The notes beneath the pieces were generated by a model. That model saw nothing but the letters and a program-made list of their open reading frames with translations. It made no database searches and was not told the DNA's origin. Source: Bordetella genomosp. 4 (GTDB lineage: Bacteria; Pseudomonadota; Gammaproteobacteria; Burkholderiales; Burkholderiaceae_B). From it: DNA of 64,000 nucleotides. The stretch spans positions 868,001-932,000 of the forward strand of contig NZ_NEVQ01000013.1 in the NCBI RefSeq assembly GCF_002261185.1, read 5' to 3'. Within the stretch, counting starts at the first letter, position 1; each line of letters opens with the position of its first letter. This document shows positions 45,833-54,970 of this stretch, one piece after another. The position numbers were made by a program, and so were the translations under genes.

Positions 45833-46198
45833 ATGCCCCGTGAAAGTTACGCTACCTTGCAAGCCAAAATAGAAAAAGAAATCAGCAAGTTGCAGAAAAA
45901 AGCTGAAGCACTGCAAACGAAACGCCGCAAACCGGTGATTGCCTCGATTGTGTCTTCCATGCGTGAATACAATATCACTCCGGAGGAAATCGCTGCGGCA
46001 TTCAGTGGCGCTGCTAAAACTCCCCGCGCCACCAGCAGCCGCAAGGCCATACCTAATGCGGCCAAACGCCAAGTGGCTCCGAAATACCGCCACCCCCAGA
46101 GCGGTGAAACCTGGAGCGGCCGCGGCAAAGCGCCACGCTGGCTCGCTGCCGAAGAAGCCGCTGGCAACAGCCGCGAAACGTTTCTCATCACCGAATAA
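45833..46198 (+). CDS. H-NS family nucleoid-associated protein
   Basis: 121 residues. The N-terminal coiled coil (about 5-35, MPRESYATLQAKIEKEISKL) mediates oligomerisation; the C-terminal DNA-binding core KYRHPQSGETWSGRGKAPRW lies at about 85-104 and matches the H-NS/MvaT AT-hook-like loop. A Lys/Ala/Ser linker of about 25 residues joins them. AGGACC precedes the ATG. The promoter region of 148 nt is markedly AT-rich, as is usual for genes that H-NS proteins regulate, possibly including itself. Confidence 0.92.
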   Translation: MPRESYATLQAKIEKEISKLQKKAEALQTKRRKPVIASIVSSMREYNITPEEIAAAFSGAAKTPRATSSRKAIPNAAKRQVAPKYRHPQSGETWSGRGKAPRWLAAEEAAGNSRETFLITE

Positions 46199-46200
46199 AT

Positions 46201-46229
46201 TATTGCCCCCAGGTTCCCCTGGGGCAATA
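46201..46229 (+). terminator. hairpin after the H-NS-like gene
   Basis: TATTGCCCCCAGG, loop TTCC, CCTGGGGCAATA with a single bulged base, directly after the stop. No T-run follows, so termination efficiency is uncertain. Confidence 0.55.
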
Positions 46230-46373
46230 GTATTCCAGCCAATACCGATTTAATCCGTCCCTAAAATCTAATATATCGGCTGAACCGGAGCACCGGACGA
46301 CATCATCCGACATATTCACATCTGGATTATTTCCATTCACTCCAGGCCGATTATTGCTGTTAATGGAAAACAG

Positions 46374-47009
46374 TTAACGATTAATGGGATATTCGACTTC
46401 GCGCTCCGAGCCATTATTTCCGGGAAAATTGTCGAATATTGCCCGCGTTAAATAAGGCATCGTGCGTACGAGATCCTCCCGGCCACTCAAAATATAGGCC
46501 GACGAACGGTAAACTTCCGCCCCCTTGTTGGCGTTGTCGTAAATTTCAACCGTCAAACGATTACGATAGGCAACGGTCGGCACATCTACCCAGGTAGGCC
46601 CCCAATAGCCCGGGCCCCACCATGGCGGCCCATAAAAGCCGCCAAACCCGCCATAGAAATACGGGTCGTACGATTGCCGGGTCATGACTTGAGTTTGTTC
46701 GGTGCCGTATTTGAATGACACATTAAACCGAGCTGAGGCGCCTGGTTGCGCTTCGACCAGACCCGTAGGCCCGATACTGGCGCGCATCGAGTCCTGGTAA
46801 GCCTGATATTCGAGATTATTCGCCTGGCCGGGCGTGGCGTCCACGAACCGGTAGGTGGCACCGACCACATCAGAGGGCCAATGCTGGAACGAGGTCACCC
46901 TGGCCTGTACTGTCGGGGTGGCGCATCCCGTCACCAGAATGGTCGCTGACAACACGGTGGCCACACCCGCCAGACGGCACAGGCCTAGCCATTTGCGGGA
47001 TTCAAACAT
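46374..47009 (-). CDS. DUF4136 lipoprotein
   Basis: 211 residues. The signal peptide ends in lipobox VTGC (Cys near residue 29). The DUF4136 domain (about 60-200) is visible in a segment rich in Gly, Tyr and Trp (YFYGGFGGFYGPPWWGPGYW) and in YDNANKGAEVYRSSA. Proteins of this domain are outer-membrane lipoproteins of unknown function. It converges on the H-NS-like gene and is monocistronic. Confidence 0.85.
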   Translation of the reverse strand: MFESRKWLGLCRLAGVATVLSATILVTGCATPTVQARVTSFQHWPSDVVGATYRFVDATPGQANNLEYQAYQDSMRASIGPTGLVEAQPGASARFNVSFKYGTEQTQVMTRQSYDPYFYGGFGGFYGPPWWGPGYWGPTWVDVPTVAYRNRLTVEIYDNANKGAEVYRSSAYILSGREDLVRTMPYLTRAIFDNFPGNNGSEREVEYPINR

Positions 47010-47206
47010 AGCGGGTCTCCTAATGAGGCCCCAGGGCCGGACGCGGATCCGTCCAGCGTTTCCGTGGGCACACGAAACTCATCATACCTGGGCAGACTTC
47101 GACACTTCTGGCGAGCAAAAGTTTTTCAACTGGATATTTCTGTCCACCGAATGCCTGGCGGGGTACTACTACAATAGGGCATTACCTATTCTGATCCGAT
47201 CTAGGC

Positions 47207-49918
47207 ATGCGCACCGAAACGCCTGTAACCGTATATCGCAAAGATTATCAGCCCTACCCCTACGCCATCCCGACGGTGGCCCTGGCGTTCGACCTGGATC
47301 CCGAAACCACCCTGGTGCATAGCACGCTGCGCATTGAGCGCAAAGCAGACGCGCCGGCCAATGCCCCACTGGTCCTGGATGGCGCCGAACTCGAATTGGT
47401 GTCGCTGCATGTCGATGGCAAACCCTGGCCGACCGAGCAGTACACGCTGGATGATGCGGCCTTGGTGTTGTCCAATCTGCCGGCCCAGGCGACGGTCGAG
47501 ATCGTCAGCCGCTGCCAGCCCAGCGCCAACTCCACCCTGATGGGTCTTTATGTATCGGGCGGCAATTTCTTTACACAATGTGAGGCCGAGGGCTTTCGCC
47601 GCATTACTTATTTTGCCGACCGACCCGACGTCATGTCGCGCTATCAAGTGACCTTGCGAGCGGGCGACGCGTACCCGGTGCTGCTGTCCAACGGCAACTT
47701 GCTATCCACGCGTACCCTGCCCGATGGCCGCCAGGAAGCCCACTGGGAAGACCCCTTTCCCAAACCTTGCTATCTCTTTGCCCTGGTGGCCGGCCAGCTC
47801 ACGCACCGGGAAACCACCGTCAAGACGGCATCCGGGCGCCCTGTCCTGCTGCAAGTCTATAGCGATCCAGGCTCCGAAGACCGCACCGAATGGGCGCTGG
47901 AGTCCCTCGTACGTGCGTTGCAATGGGACGAAACCCGATTTGGGCTGGAACTGGATCTGGACCGCTTCATGGTGGTCGCCGTGCGCGACTTCAACATGGG
48001 CGCCATGGAAAACAAGGGCCTGAATATCTTCAACGCCGCCTACGTGCTGGCCGATCCGCACACGGCGACAGATGCCAATTACGAAGGCATTGAGGCGGTC
48101 ATTGGCCATGAATATTTCCACAACTGGACGGGCAACCGCGTCACGTGCCGCGACTGGTTCCAGCTCAGCCTGAAAGAAGGCCTGACGGTTTTCCGTGACC
48201 AGGAGTTCACCGCCGATATGATGGCTCGGGGATTGGACGCAGCGGCTGCAGCCAGCGCCCGTGCCGTCAAGCGCATAGATGACGTCGTGACGCTGCGCGC
48301 GGCCCAGTTCCCCGAAGACGCGGGCCCCATGGCCCACCCGATTCGCCCGGAAAGCTACCAGGAAATTGGCAATTTCTACACCGCAACGGTGTACGAAAAA
48401 GGCGCCGAGGTCATCCGGATGCAGCATACGTTGCTGGGCGCAGACGGCTTCCGTGCCGGGATCGACGAGTATTTCCGCCGTCACGATGGCCAGGCGGTGA
48501 CGTGCGACGATTTCGTCGCCGCCATGGAGTCGGTCTATACCCGTTTGAACCCGGGCCGGGACTTGTCGGTATTTCGTCGTTGGTATCGCCAAGCGGGTAC
48601 GCCTCGCGTCGCAGTAACTCTGGATTACGATGCCGCGGCACAACGCTGCACTGTGACGCTGAGCCAAAGCTGCCCGCTGGTCGGCGTGGAAAAACGCGCA
48701 GGCGGCGACTATGTCAAAGCGCCTTTCCACATCCCCTTTGCGCTGGGTTTGCTCGACGCCGAGGGACGCGCCCTGCCGTTGCATCTCGACGGCGCCTCGC
48801 AGCCACAGGACACAGCGCTGCTGGAACTGACCGAGCCCCGTCAGCAGTGGGTATTCGACAACGTTCCCGCTAAACCGGTCCCTTCATTGCTGCGCGGTTT
48901 TTCGGCGCCTGTCATTGTGGAGTACGACTGGACGGACGAAGAACTCGCGCTGCTTTCTGCCCACGACCGCGACCCGTTTGCCCGCTGGGAAGCCGGCCAG
49001 GAACTGGCAACTCGGCAGATTTTGGCCCTGGCGGCCCAGCATCAGGCGGGTGCGCCGCTCCAGGTCAACACCGGTTTTATCGACGCGTGGCGCGCTTTGC
49101 TGACTGATCCGGCCTTGGATGCGGGCTATCGCGCGCGCGCTTTGGCTTTGCCCTCGGAAAAGACCCTGGCAGAGCGCCAGGAAGCCATCGATCCTCCTGC
49201 CCTCGCTGCCGCCCGGGATTTCCTGCGCAGGGAATTGGGACGGCAACTGGCGACGCAATGGCGCGAGGCTTTCGACGCCAACCAGACGCCTGGCGCCTAT
49301 AGCCCCGCTCCTGGCCCCGCCGGCCAGCGGGCCCTGAAAAACCAGGCGCTCGGCCATTTGATGGCCGCCGGGGTCGAGGGTGCGCAGGCGCTGGCCCAGT
49401 CGCAATTCGACCAGGCGGGCAACATGACCGACAGCTTGGCCGCGCTCGGGACGCTCGTGAACTACGCCCCTGGCGAGGTTGCAGCGCACGCGCTGGACAC
49501 GTTCTATACGCGCTGGAAGGACGATCCGCTGGTCATCGACAAATGGTTCATGCTGCAGGCGACTGCCTTGAGCAGCAATGTCGATAGCGTGCGCGCGCTG
49601 ATGAATCACCCCGCATTTACGCTGCGCAACCCGAATCGCGCTCGCGCGCTGGTTTTTCAGTTCTGCCTGAACAATGCGCGCGGCTTGCATCGAGCAGATG
49701 GCGCTGGTTACGACTACTGGGCCGAGCAAGTCCTGGCACTCGACGCCCTGAACCCTGAAATCGCTGCCCGCCTGACGCGTGCGCTGGATAACTGGGCACG
49801 CTTTGTGCCTGAATTACGCGCCCCCATGCAAGCGGCGCTGCAACGCGTGCGCAACCACACCGGCTTGTCACGCAATGTGCTGGAGATCGTATCGAAAGCC
49901 TTGGAGTTTGCGGCTTAA
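47207..49918 (+). CDS. pepN: aminopeptidase N PepN
   Basis: 903 residues, close to the usual M1 gluzincin length. The substrate-recognition motif GAMENKG lies near residue 265, the zinc motif HEYFHNW near 300 and the downstream Glu in LKEGLTVF near 321. It is a cytosolic or periplasmic-face broad aminopeptidase that finishes peptide turnover. An ATG follows about 200 nt of upstream sequence; a terminator lies after the stop. Sequence is intact with no interruption. Confidence 0.96.
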   Translation: MRTETPVTVYRKDYQPYPYAIPTVALAFDLDPETTLVHSTLRIERKADAPANAPLVLDGAELELVSLHVDGKPWPTEQYTLDDAALVLSNLPAQATVEIVSRCQPSANSTLMGLYVSGGNFFTQCEAEGFRRITYFADRPDVMSRYQVTLRAGDAYPVLLSNGNLLSTRTLPDGRQEAHWEDPFPKPCYLFALVAGQLTHRETTVKTASGRPVLLQVYSDPGSEDRTEWALESLVRALQWDETRFGLELDLDRFMVVAVRDFNMGAMENKGLNIFNAAYVLADPHTATDANYEGIEAVIGHEYFHNWTGNRVTCRDWFQLSLKEGLTVFRDQEFTADMMARGLDAAAAASARAVKRIDDVVTLRAAQFPEDAGPMAHPIRPESYQEIGNFYTATVYEKGAEVIRMQHTLLGADGFRAGIDEYFRRHDGQAVTCDDFVAAMESVYTRLNPGRDLSVFRRWYRQAGTPRVAVTLDYDAAAQRCTVTLSQSCPLVGVEKRAGGDYVKAPFHIPFALGLLDAEGRALPLHLDGASQPQDTALLELTEPRQQWVFDNVPAKPVPSLLRGFSAPVIVEYDWTDEELALLSAHDRDPFARWEAGQELATRQILALAAQHQAGAPLQVNTGFIDAWRALLTDPALDAGYRARALALPSEKTLAERQEAIDPPALAAARDFLRRELGRQLATQWREAFDANQTPGAYSPAPGPAGQRALKNQALGHLMAAGVEGAQALAQSQFDQAGNMTDSLAALGTLVNYAPGEVAAHALDTFYTRWKDDPLVIDKWFMLQATALSSNVDSVRALMNHPAFTLRNPNRARALVFQFCLNNARGLHRADGAGYDYWAEQVLALDALNPEIAARLTRALDNWARFVPELRAPMQAALQRVRNHTGLSRNVLEIVSKALEFAA

Positions 49919-49927
49919 CACCACGTC

Positions 49928-49960
49928 ACCGAGGGCCCGGATATTCCTGCCCTCGGTCTT
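49928..49960 (+). terminator. terminator of pepN
   Basis: ACCGAGGGC ... GCCCTCGGT, a 9-bp stem with a 12-nt loop followed by CTT, 10 nt after the pepN stop. Confidence 0.6.
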
Positions 49961-50029
49961 GCCCCCTGCCTGCTTATTCGCGGCAGTTTGTGCGGCCCAC
50001 CTGTTTTACGTTGATTACGGAGACCCCTC

Positions 50030-51055
50030 TTGAAACGCAAAACCCTCACCCAATACCTGGTCGAGCAGCAACGCTCTGCCCAGGCCCTGGCTCCGGAAGT
50101 CCGGCTGCTCATCGAAGTCGTGGCTCGCGCCTGCAAGGCCATCAGCCATGCGGTCAGCAAAGGCGCGCTCGGTGGTGTGCTCGGTGCCCTGGAATCGGAA
50201 AACGTCCAAGGCGAAGTTCAGAAAAAGCTCGATGTGCTGTCCAACGAAATCCTGTTGGAAGCCAACGAATGGGGCGGCCATCTGGCGGCCATGGCTTCCG
50301 AGGAAATGGAAACCATCCACTTGATTCCGAACCGCTATCCCAAGGGCGAATATCTGTTGTTGTTCGATCCGCTGGACGGCTCGTCGAACATCGACGTCAA
50401 CGTCTCGATCGGCACGATTTTCTCGGTCCTGCGCGCTCCGCATCGCGTGGCCGGCGCGGACGAAGTCTGCGAACAGGATTTCCTGCAACCGGGCAATCAG
50501 CAAGTCGTCGCTGGCTATGCGGTGTATGGGCCGCAAACGATGTTGGTGCTAACGATTGGCAATGGCGTTGTCGGCTTTACCTTGGATCGCGAGATGGGTT
50601 CGTGGGTGTTGACGCATGAAAACATCCGCATTCCCGAGGACACCAAGGAATTCGCGATCAATATGTCGAACATGCGTCACTGGGCACCGCCGGTCAAACG
50701 CTATATCGACGAATGCCTGGCCGGCAAAACCGGGCCTTTGGGCAAAGACTTCAACATGCGTTGGATCGCCTCGATGGTGGCGGATGTGCATCGCATTCTG
50801 ACGCGTGGCGGGATCTTCATGTATCCCTGGGATGCGCGTGAGCCGGGCAAGGCGGGCAAACTGCGCTTGATGTACGAGGCTAATCCGATGAGCTGGATTG
50901 TCGAGCAGGCGGGTGGCGCGTCGATTGACGGTAATCAGCGGATTCTCGATATTCACCCGGAGAAACTGCACCAGCGAGTTAGTGTGGTGTTGGGGTCGAA
51001 GAATGAAGTCGAGCGTGTGGGGCGGTATCACGCTGAGGCGTCTGCGGGGGCTTGA
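50030..51055 (+). CDS. fbp: class 1 fructose-1,6-bisphosphatase Fbp
   Basis: 341 residues. The start is a TTG with GGAGA about 8 nt upstream (no ATG is nearby). The Mg-binding motif [11 protein letters not shown] lies near residue 112, and the C-terminal [17 protein letters not shown] block is intact. The enzyme acts in gluconeogenesis, hydrolysing fructose-1,6-bisphosphate. Element B lies 50 nt after its stop. Confidence 0.95.
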   Translation: MKRKTLTQYLVEQQRSAQALAPEVRLLIEVVARACKAISHAVSKGALGGVLGALESENVQGEVQKKLDVLSNEILLEANEWGGHLAAMASEEMETIHLIPNRYPKGEYLLLFDPLDGSSNIDVNVSIGTIFSVLRAPHRVAGADEVCEQDFLQPGNQQVVAGYAVYGPQTMLVLTIGNGVVGFTLDREMGSWVLTHENIRIPEDTKEFAINMSNMRHWAPPVKRYIDECLAGKTGPLGKDFNMRWIASMVADVHRILTRGGIFMYPWDAREPGKAGKLRLMYEANPMSWIVEQAGGASIDGNQRILDIHPEKLHQRVSVVLGSKNEVERVGRYHAEASAGA

Positions 51056-51105
51056 TGGGAGGACTCTGCGGCGTAGAGGATATGGCGCGTAGGAGTTCTT
51101 GAAAC

Positions 51106-51323
51106 GCCGGGGGTTGCCATGTAAAGGCTGCGCCGGCCCTATCGTCCGGTCTGGTCGCCTGCGCGACCAGACTGCCCTTCGCCATCCTCGCCAGGCGGGG
51201 CGGCTGGGCAAACTCGCTCCGCTACGCTGCGCTCAAACATGCCCAGCCGACTGCCCCCCGCCTGACAAGGATGGCTCGGCGGACTCAACGGGCCGGCGCA
51301 GCCTTTACATGGCAACCCCCGGC
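51106..51323 (+). repeat. palindromic element B (34-bp arms, 150-nt core)
   Basis: Left arm 51106-51139 and right arm 51290-51323 are perfectly complementary over 34 nt. The core is the reverse complement of element A with about 14 differences over 150 nt by my alignment. In B the stem that reads CCTGCC/GGCAGG in A reads CCATCC/GGATGG (51182-51187/51269-51274), the pair beside it changes A-T to G-C, and the hairpin 51149-51158/51163-51172 carries one C-G to T-A change. It lies 50 nt after the fbp stop. ORFs of 60-100 codons within it are repeat artefacts. Confidence 0.85.
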
Positions 51324-51469
51324 TCGCGTTATCTGCACATCATGGATGATCTGCGCTCACCGGGTTTACGTGATGAGCATCATCACTAATCGGACGGCCG
51401 TAGTGTGTCGTCAAGCGCGGCAGCGTGCAAACCTCCATCAGCCAGCATCCGCGGCATGCTTCACTGTGA

Positions 51470-51603
51470 GTCCCTGTCGGGCGCCTGGAAGCCACACCGG
51501 GCCGTCGAGCCGCGATTTAGCCCGCGAAGCGGGCCGAGGCCCCTGGTCATGGGCCGAGTCGCGGCGATAGGCCCGGTGTGGCTTCCAGGCGCCCGACAGG
51601 GAC
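51470..51603 (-). repeat. palindromic element C (34-bp arms, 66-nt core)
   Basis: Arms 51470-51503 and 51570-51603 are perfectly complementary over 34 nt, with a sequence unlike A or B. The core starts GTCGAGCC and ends GGCGATA, as in A and B. Inside, 51509-51515 (GCCGCGA) pairs with 51559-51565 and encloses two hairpins, 51520-51525/51529-51534 and 51538-51542/51551-51555, giving a three-way junction. The 146 nt between B and C contain only a short GTGATGA/TCATCAC dyad. Confidence 0.8.
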
Positions 51604-51666
51604 GTCTTCACAGAGAAGACCCATGCATCTAACCGACTGGCAGATTCGAATCGCATAAACGCATAC

Positions 51667-51699
51667 AAAAAGACCCAAGCAACTACTCGCTCGGGTCTT
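51667..51699 (-). terminator. terminator of the YgdR-like lipoprotein gene
   Basis: On the minus strand AAGACCC ... GGGTCTT with a T-run, 21 nt after the lipoprotein stop. Confidence 0.8.
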
Positions 51700-51720
51700 C
51701 TTTAATACACAAAGCCAAGA

Positions 51721-51942
51721 CTACTTAACTTCTTCGATGGTCTTCACATCGTCTTTGTTGACTTGTACTCTCTGGCCGTTTTTGTCGTACTCGTAAAAGC
51801 CAGTGTCCTCGTTATATTCAGGCTTGTCAGAAGTCATAACCTGACTGCCATCGCGCTTTTGGATCACTGAGGGCGTTGAGCAGCCAGCCAAAACAGCGAT
51901 TCCAGTAATGGTCGAAGCGAGCATCAGGGTCTTGAATTTCAT
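51721..51942 (-). CDS. YgdI/YgdR family small lipoprotein
   Basis: 73 residues. The signal peptide ends in lipobox LAGC (Cys near 21). The mature part has the YgdI/YgdR SH3-like pattern, SVIQKRDGSQVMTSDKPEYN followed by GFYEYDKNGQRVQVNKDDV. These are abundant small outer-membrane lipoproteins often induced by envelope stress; their function is not defined. A terminator follows on the minus strand. Confidence 0.92.
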   Translation of the reverse strand: MKFKTLMLASTITGIAVLAGCSTPSVIQKRDGSQVMTSDKPEYNEDTGFYEYDKNGQRVQVNKDDVKTIEEVK

Positions 51943-52088
51943 ATAGTGGTAACTCCGTCAATCTTGAACGAAGCTTCACTTTAGGCCGTAACCCTGCCCA
52001 TTCCGTGACCGGATGTGGTCAAAATGCATAAGTCTGTAATGACACCGCCCCTAACGAGGCGGCGTCATAAAACAGCCTGCAACGCCTC

Positions 52089-53498
52089 TTACACCTTGGC
52101 GTGCGCCTCAATGTAGCGTCGCACCAACTGTGCGTCGCAATCCATGACCTCGACCCGCTGGGGCAAGGACTCCAGGTCGGCCAGGGGCGCAGGGGGTTCG
52201 ACCCTTTTACCCAGGGCCGCTTCGATGGTTTCGGAAAATTTCGCGGGCAAGGCGGTTTCCAGGACCAGCATCGGTACGCCGGGTTCCACATGCTCGCGAG
52301 CGACTTTCACGCCATCAGCGGTATGGGGATCGATTAACACGCCGGTTGCCTCATGCGTGGTGCGAATCACAGACAAGCGATCGTCGTGCGTACTCGTGCC
52401 CGCCACGAAGCCATATTGTGATTCGAATGCAGGTTTGAGCGAGGACAGATCGAAATGACCATCGCGGGCGAGGTCGGCCCACAGTGCCTTGATGCGTTGC
52501 GGATCGCGCCCCACCAGGTCGAACACAAAGCGCTCGAAGTTCGATGCGCGCGAGATGTCCATGGAGGGGCTGGAGGTAGCGTAGGTATGCTCTGCGCCGC
52601 GAGGACGGTATATGCCCGTGCGGAAGAACTCTTCGAGCACGTTGTTTTCATTGGTGGCCAACACCAGACGGCGTACGGGCAAGCCCATGCTGCGGGCGAT
52701 GTGACCCGACAGGATGTTGCCGAAATTGCCCGACGGCACGGCGAACGAGACTTGTTGGCCGCGGCCTGTCGTGGCGCGTAACCAGCCGTGGAAGTAGTAC
52801 ACGACCTGTGCAGCGATCCGCGCCCAGTTGATGGAGTTCACCGCGCCCAAGCGATATTGGGTCTTGAATTGCAGATCACCGGCCAGCGATTTGACGATGT
52901 CCTGAGCCTCGTCGAACACGCCGCGCACAGCGATGTTATGAATGTTTTCGTCTTGCAGCGAATACATCTGCGCGCGTTGGAACGCGCTCATGCGGCCATG
53001 CGGCGACAGCATGAATACCGATACGCCGCGCTTGCCGCGCAGGGCATATTCCGCAGCCGAACCGGTATCGCCGGAGGTTGCGCCCAGGATATTCAAGGTC
53101 GCGCCACGTTGCGTCAGAACGTACTCGAAGACTTGGCCAAGGAACTGCATGGCCATGTCTTTGAAAGCCAGCGTGGGACCTTCAGACAAGCCCAGCAGTT
53201 GCAGGCCGCCATCCAGCGGACGCAAAGGCACTATGTCTGCAGTGCTGAAGACGCCTTCGCGATACGCGGCATGCGTCAAACGACGCAGGTCGTCGGCGGG
53301 AATGTCGGTCGCAAATGTCGATAGCACCTCGAAGGCGAGATCGGCGTAGGACAGGCCTCGCCAGGATTCGAGCGTGTCGGCCGAGATTTGCGGCAGCGTT
53401 TCGGGAACGGCCAACCCGCCATCGGGCGCCAAGCCCTCCAGCAGGATGTCGGTGAACGCTTGCGGCGCCATGCCGCCGCGTGTGGAGATGTATTTCAT
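52089..53498 (-). CDS. thrC: threonine synthase ThrC
   Basis: 469 residues, the longer (type 1) threonine synthase. The PLP lysine lies in TLAFKDMAMQ near residue 111; the domain ends in a C-terminal extension as in other proteobacteria. It converts O-phosphohomoserine to threonine and phosphate. The gene starts 52 nt after hom and is the third in alaC-hom-thrC. The kinase thrB is absent here and must be elsewhere. Confidence 0.96.
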   Translation of the reverse strand: MKYISTRGGMAPQAFTDILLEGLAPDGGLAVPETLPQISADTLESWRGLSYADLAFEVLSTFATDIPADDLRRLTHAAYREGVFSTADIVPLRPLDGGLQLLGLSEGPTLAFKDMAMQFLGQVFEYVLTQRGATLNILGATSGDTGSAAEYALRGKRGVSVFMLSPHGRMSAFQRAQMYSLQDENIHNIAVRGVFDEAQDIVKSLAGDLQFKTQYRLGAVNSINWARIAAQVVYYFHGWLRATTGRGQQVSFAVPSGNFGNILSGHIARSMGLPVRRLVLATNENNVLEEFFRTGIYRPRGAEHTYATSSPSMDISRASNFERFVFDLVGRDPQRIKALWADLARDGHFDLSSLKPAFESQYGFVAGTSTHDDRLSVIRTTHEATGVLIDPHTADGVKVAREHVEPGVPMLVLETALPAKFSETIEAALGKRVEPPAPLADLESLPQRVEVMDCDAQLVRRYIEAHAKV

Positions 53499-53550
53499 CG
53501 GGAGCCTCGAGAAACCTCGATATTCGTACCGGAAAGATAAGGGAACACTG

Positions 53551-54912
53551 TCAATTCAAGGTCTCTACGCGCAGGCGCGTGACGCTGGAACGTACAAACG
53601 GCAGTTGTTCGATGCTGTGGATGGCTTTGTCTACGTTGCCCTCGGTGGCCTCATGCGTCAGGAAAATGATGTCGGCGCCACCGATGTGCGAGGGTTGCTG
53701 GATCATCGAGCCGATGGAGATCTCGCGATCCGCCAGCACACGTGCGATATCGGCCAGCACGCCCGGCTGATCGTCGACGCGCAGACGCAGGTAATACGAT
53801 GTGCTGATCTGATCGATAGGCAGAATAGCCAGGTCAGACAGCGCGTCAGGCTGGAATGCCAAGTGCGGAACGCGGTTGCCCGGATCAGCGGTATGCAGAC
53901 GCGTCACGTCAACAAGATCCGCGACCACGGCGGACGCGGTGGGCTCCTCGCCTGCGCCCTGGCCGTAGTACAGCGTCGGGCCGACGGCATCGCCACGGAC
54001 CAGCACGGCATTCATCGCACCCTCGACATTGGCGAGCAGACGCTCGGCCGGTACCAGCGCAGGATGCACACGCAGCTCGATGCCGTCTGCACGACGCTTC
54101 GTGATGCCCAGCAGTTTGATGCGATAACCCAGGCGTTCGGCGTGGGCGATGTCTTCTTGGGCGAGCTGCGAGATGCCTTCGATGTACGCTTTGTCGAATT
54201 GCACCGGCACACCAAAAGCCAGCGAGGCCAACAAAGTGAGTTTGTGGGCCGCATCGACACCCTCGACGTCGAAGGTCGGATCAGCCTCTGCATAGCCCAG
54301 GCGTTGCGCCTCTGCCAAGACCTCGGCAAAAGGCAGCCCGCGCGAACGCATTTCAGACAGGATGAAATTCGTGGTGCCGTTGATGATGCCAGCCACCCAT
54401 TCGATGCGGTTGGCGGTCAGCCCTTCGCGAATGGCCTTGATGATGGGGATACCGCCCGCGACGGCGGCCTCGAACGCTACCATCACGCCTTTGGCGGATG
54501 CCGCGGCAAAGATCTCGTTGCCATGCTTGGCCAGCAAGGCTTTGTTTGCGGTAACGACATGCTTGCCGTTTGCAATGGCTTCGAGCACCAGTTCGCGCGC
54601 GAGCGTGTCGCCGCCAATGAGCTCGACCACGATGTCGACATTGGGATCGCGGACCAAGGCCTGCACGTCAGTATCCACAGGAAGGGCCTCGCCGATACGG
54701 CCGCGCGCCTTGGCTACGTCACGCACGGCGATCCGGCTGATCTCGATGCGACGGCCGGCACGGCGGGCGATTTCTTCGGCGTTGCGAGTGAGCACGCTCC
54801 AGGTGCCACCGCCCACGACACCTAAGCCCAACAGGCCAATCTTGATGGGTTTCAGGTCGGCGCCCGGATGAACTGCCCCGGAGGCGGGCTGGGTACTTGC
54901 AGCGTTTGTCAT
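53551..54912 (-). CDS. hom: homoserine dehydrogenase Hom
   Basis: 453 residues from the ATG at 54912; a TTG two codons upstream is less likely, and GGAAATTGGAA precedes the ATG. The Rossmann motif GLLGLGVVGGGTW is near residue 25, the catalytic domain carries GIINGTTNFILSEM near 190, and an ACT domain (about 370-450, QPGVLADIARVLADREIS) provides threonine feedback. It reduces aspartate-semialdehyde to homoserine. It is the middle gene of alaC-hom-thrC. Confidence 0.96.
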   Translation of the reverse strand: MTNAASTQPASGAVHPGADLKPIKIGLLGLGVVGGGTWSVLTRNAEEIARRAGRRIEISRIAVRDVAKARGRIGEALPVDTDVQALVRDPNVDIVVELIGGDTLARELVLEAIANGKHVVTANKALLAKHGNEIFAAASAKGVMVAFEAAVAGGIPIIKAIREGLTANRIEWVAGIINGTTNFILSEMRSRGLPFAEVLAEAQRLGYAEADPTFDVEGVDAAHKLTLLASLAFGVPVQFDKAYIEGISQLAQEDIAHAERLGYRIKLLGITKRRADGIELRVHPALVPAERLLANVEGAMNAVLVRGDAVGPTLYYGQGAGEEPTASAVVADLVDVTRLHTADPGNRVPHLAFQPDALSDLAILPIDQISTSYYLRLRVDDQPGVLADIARVLADREISIGSMIQQPSHIGGADIIFLTHEATEGNVDKAIHSIEQLPFVRSSVTRLRVETLN

Positions 54913-54970
54913 TTCCAATTTCCAGAATGCGATGGCTGGTCTGTGATGCCGGGATCGGCAACAACCAGGT

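Noticed and set aside
47702-48784. 360-codon frame opposite pepN
   Set aside because: Antisense shadow over the zinc-binding region of PepN.
36246-51603. Elements A-C as ordinary MITEs of one transposase
   Set aside because: Their terminal repeats differ between copies and no target duplications or transposase are visible.
36246-51603. Elements A-C as REP sequences of RAYT type
   Set aside because: REP units are far shorter; the GTAG tetranucleotide occurs at the core start in A only, not in B or C.
51099-51668. 60-100-codon frames inside elements B and C
   Set aside because: They are produced by inverted repeats, appear on both strands and have no ribosome sites.
53374-54825. 483-codon frame opposite hom
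   Set aside because: GC-rich genes open long antisense frames; hom on the other strand is intact.
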